From assembly GCA_036702865.1 (NCBI GenBank), contig DATNQD010000074.1:1-64000 (forward strand): DNA of 64,000 nucleotides. Direction: 5' to 3'. The stretch's first letter is position 1, and each line of letters begins with the position of its first letter. Source of the stretch: Trichocoleus sp. (GTDB lineage Bacteria > Cyanobacteriota > Cyanobacteriia > Elainellales > Elainellaceae). The notes beneath the pieces are model-generated. The model searched no databases. It was not told the origin of the DNA and was given only the letters and a program-made list of their open reading frames with translations. Of the stretch, positions 63,365 to 64,000 are shown piece after piece. The position numbers and the translations under genes were made by a program.

Positions 63365-64000
63365 CGTTTTATTTTAGAGGCTTTCCTTTAACAGTTATTT
63401 CTTAAACAAGGATTTGACTCTAATCCTATCCATTACCGTACATTTTGGAACTGTGCTTTTACTCCTGCAACAGATGGAGTTTCTAACACAAAGATTTGCT
63501 TTGCCATCAACTAAAACCATGGCTCCAAATTCGGACAATTCTATCGCAATGGTTTACTTCAATCCCTCAACAGTCTCCCCGCTTCTCAATGAATTTGAGA
63601 TTTCAGTACAGTTGGGAAAATTTTTTGCGCGGCTATCAAGCGATACAGCCCAAGTGCTTTGAACAACTACAGAAATCGACCAGGAGTACGTCGCCGCATT
63701 TGATATTGGGCTGCAAATGGCTTAAGTTCTGTTAAACACAAATTTCTGTTAAGAGCAGTGATGTGACGTAATCCGTCGCAGATTGTTGTGCTATGTCACA
63801 TTTGCCCCAGCTCAAATCAGGTAAGGTTGCAATATCTCCAAACTTGGGCATTCTATATAGGAATAGAGGGAACGATCGACCTCGATCCACCAGTTAGCCC
63901 CGCTGACCCTCGCTAGACTAGAACTGCCAAACTCAGGCTAGGCGAGTCGGCATCCCCCTCGATGATCCTTCATCATCTCGATTCCAAGGAACTAGCCATG
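63365..64000. other. Right-end gap and leader of a gene cut by the window edge
   Basis: It includes a minus-strand promoter for the TspO-like gene, an inverted repeat TGTGAC (63762-63767) / GTCACA (63795-63800), and AAGGAACTAGCC immediately before ATG at 63998-64000, the probable start of a plus-strand gene that continues outside. The open frames at 63414-63735 have no ribosome site and no recognisable product. Confidence 0.5.

Noticed and set aside
63414-63735. Two overlapping frames at the right end
   Set aside because: No ribosome site; atypical composition for a protein; likely chance.
63762-63800. TGTGAC/GTCACA pair as a cAMP-receptor (SyCRP1) site
   Set aside because: The arms are separated by 27 bases, whereas the known site has 6 between TGTGA and TCACA.

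Overview
The window is a stretch of cyanobacterial chromosome. It carries a PsaE photosystem I subunit, a carotenoid-binding protein of the orange carotenoid protein N-terminal type, a plastoquinone-type chorismate lyase, and very many CGATCG cores of the HIP1 kind. Gene density is normal, there is no tRNA, rRNA or CRISPR array that I can see, and the only intact mobile element is one IS5-family insertion sequence. A filamentous, metabolically versatile lineage (Leptolyngbya- or Oscillatoria-like) is my guess only.

Layout. 1-3.5 kb: a partial gene end, a helical carotenoid protein, PsaE with a long extra tail, and small stress-type proteins, separated by clear terminators. 3.5-7.8 kb: a divergent uracil-catabolism (URC) locus with uracil phosphoribosyltransferase, a URC4/DUF1688 protein, a cyclase-family hydrolase and a URC1-type GTP cyclohydrolase II homologue. 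7.9-9.5 kb: one ExbB and two ExbD proteins. 9.7-21.2 kb: mostly single housekeeping or accessory genes, including an FAD oxidoreductase, threonine aldolase, a MysB-like O-methyltransferase, the glutathione-dependent formaldehyde detoxification pair, an M50-like membrane protease and a DEAD-box helicase.

21.4-31.4 kb is a polyol-utilisation locus. It has a SorC-family regulator, a short-chain dehydrogenase, a complete ABC importer (binding protein, two permeases, ATPase), a mannitol 2-dehydrogenase-type enzyme and a PfkB fructokinase. Together these would import a hexitol, oxidise it to fructose and phosphorylate that to fructose 6-phosphate. A shared ATTGAGCAAA element near both the regulator and the divergent structural promoter is the likely operator.

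31.5-43.3 kb holds a membrane GTPase, a Q/N-rich micro-protein, a CmcJ-type oxidoreductase, the IS5 element and then housekeeping genes (leuB, a threonine dehydratase-like enzyme, chorismate lyase, surE, an MBL hydrolase, a DCC protein, ribF). 43.5-44.8 kb is a compact cluster of two near-identical small cysteine-containing proteins and a membrane-anchored protein with a collagen-like tail, which I cannot assign to any described system. 45-47 kb carries a BON-domain lipoprotein and a YsnF-type stress protein.

48.2-61.8 kb is an aminotransferase followed by a three-protein nonribosomal peptide synthetase. The order is C-A-PCP, docking-C-A(N-methyltransferase)-PCP and C-A-PCP-thioesterase, which predicts release of a short peptide with one N-methylated residue. 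The window closes with a GerMN-domain protein, a TspO-like membrane protein and the leader of a gene whose ATG is the last three bases.
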